From: an uncultured Candidatus Saccharibacteria bacterium
GTDB lineage: Bacteria > Patescibacteriota > Saccharimonadia > Saccharimonadales > Saccharimonadaceae
NCBI GenBank assembly: GCA_934700415.1
Contig: CAKUXN010000034.1
Location: 1-6,018, forward strand
Length of the DNA stretch: 6,018 bases
Direction: 5' to 3'
Shown here: piece by piece, positions 5,602 to 6,018 of the stretch
Position numbering within the stretch: the first letter of the stretch is position 1
How the letters are laid out: every line of letters starts with the position of its first letter
The notes under the pieces: generated by a model
The model's input: the letters and a program-made list of their open reading frames with translations, nothing else
The model's database searches: none
Told to the model about the DNA's origin: nothing
Made by a program: the position numbers and the translations under genes

Positions 5602-6018
5602 CGCATTAAAAGAAAAACTGGCCAGGGGCGCACGGCCCCTCGGCACCTTTGTGGGCACCGGCAGCGCCGCCGTGGTGGAATGTCTGGGCTGCGCCGGCCT
5701 GGACTTTGTGATCCTGGACAACGAGCACAGCCCCGTGGAGGCGGAGACCACCGCCGCCATGGTCCGCGCCGCCCAGCTGCGGGGCGTGACGCCCCTGGCC
5801 CGCGTGCGGGAGATCAGCCGCCCCGCCATTCTGAAGCTGCTGGACGTGGGCGTGGAGGGCCTTATCATCCCCGACGTGCGCAGCGCGGAGGATGTGCGCC
5901 GCATCGTGTCCTACGCCAAGTACGCGCCGGTGGGACAGCGGGGCTTCTGTCCCTCCCGCAAGGACGGCTGGGGCACCGATCCCCAGGGCAGCGTGCTGGA
6001 CACCATGGCCCATTTCAA
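5594..6018 (+). CDS. HpcH/HpaI-family aldolase, 5' part only (runs off the window)
   Basis: The first 141 codons of a class II, metal-dependent aldolase of the HpcH/HpaI/2-dehydro-3-deoxyglucarate aldolase family, which cleave 2-oxo-acid aldols to pyruvate (or a related oxo-acid) plus an aldehyde in the cytoplasm. GTFVGTGS (17-24) opens the barrel. D42 and H45 (LDNEHSP), R70 (LARVRE) and D84 (LLDVG) fall at the same positions as the catalytic residues known from E. coli HpaI. YAPVGQRG (110-117) is the family's conserved loop. The metal ligands, Glu and Asp further on, would lie beyond the window. The start is set by AAGGAG at 5580-5585, 8 nt upstream. GC is roughly 65-80% in the lines sampled, far above the restriction genes, so this is probably resident chromosome. 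No promoter or terminator separates it from hsdS, so read-through from the cassette is likely. The exact substrate cannot be told from this part. Confidence 0.93.
   Translation, partial: MHNALKEKLARGARPLGTFVGTGSAAVVECLGCAGLDFVILDNEHSPVEAETTAAMVRAAQLRGVTPLARVREISRPAILKLLDVGVEGLIIPDVRSAEDVRRIVSYAKYAPVGQRGFCPSRKDGWGTDPQGSVLDTMAHF

Noticed and set aside
5548..6013. Two minus-strand open frames of 118 and 135 codons over the aldolase
   Set aside because: Long spurious frames are expected opposite GC-rich genes. The plus frame holds the family's catalytic residues D42, H45, R70 and D84.

Overview
The window looks like a piece of a high-GC Clostridia-type (Oscillospiraceae-like) Firmicute chromosome carrying an AT-rich defence cassette. 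The evidence is strong AGGAGG-type ribosome binding sites, tightly packed co-directional genes, and a sharp change from AT-rich genes to a very GC-rich metabolic gene at the right end. The taxonomic guess is an inference from composition and style only.

Layout, left to right, all genes on the + strand. Positions 1-82 hold a GC-rich hairpin that reads as an intrinsic terminator for the MINUS strand, then a strong ribosome binding site. 83-271 encodes a 62-residue excisionase-type (MerR-like winged-helix) DNA-binding protein. 289-531 encodes an unrecognised 80-residue protein. 549-1631 encodes a Fic-domain protein with a VbhA-like inhibitory module fused at its N terminus and a winged helix at its C terminus. 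1676-4072 encodes a PD-(D/E)xK nuclease fused to an N6-adenine methyltransferase. 4069-5523 encodes the two-TRD specificity (S) subunit, overlapping the methylase gene by ATGA. After 5523 there is a 70-nt junction with two near-identical ribosome binding sites, then a partial HpcH/HpaI aldolase gene (5594 to the window end) with much higher GC.

How they may work together: the nuclease-methylase and S subunit resemble a Type IIB (BcgI-like) restriction-modification system, in which one polypeptide cuts and methylates and a separate S subunit reads the DNA. No translocase gene is visible. Spacings of 17, 17, 44 and -4 nt argue for one operon: regulator, small protein, Fic enzyme, R-M. A reasonable hypothesis is a restriction system carrying a Fic toxin as a second line of defence, with the HTH protein as regulator and the 80-residue protein as an accessory or antitoxin.

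Most noteworthy: (i) the Fic-plus-R-M operon itself; (ii) a Fic protein in which both the inhibitory glutamate and the second motif arginine it normally contacts are replaced; (iii) three copies of a 10-11 bp DNA motif inside fic, read in different frames and partly forming a near-perfect palindrome; (iv) an abrupt right junction where a strong ribosome binding site and ATG lead into only 18 codons; (v) a minus-strand terminator at the left edge with no minus-strand gene to serve.
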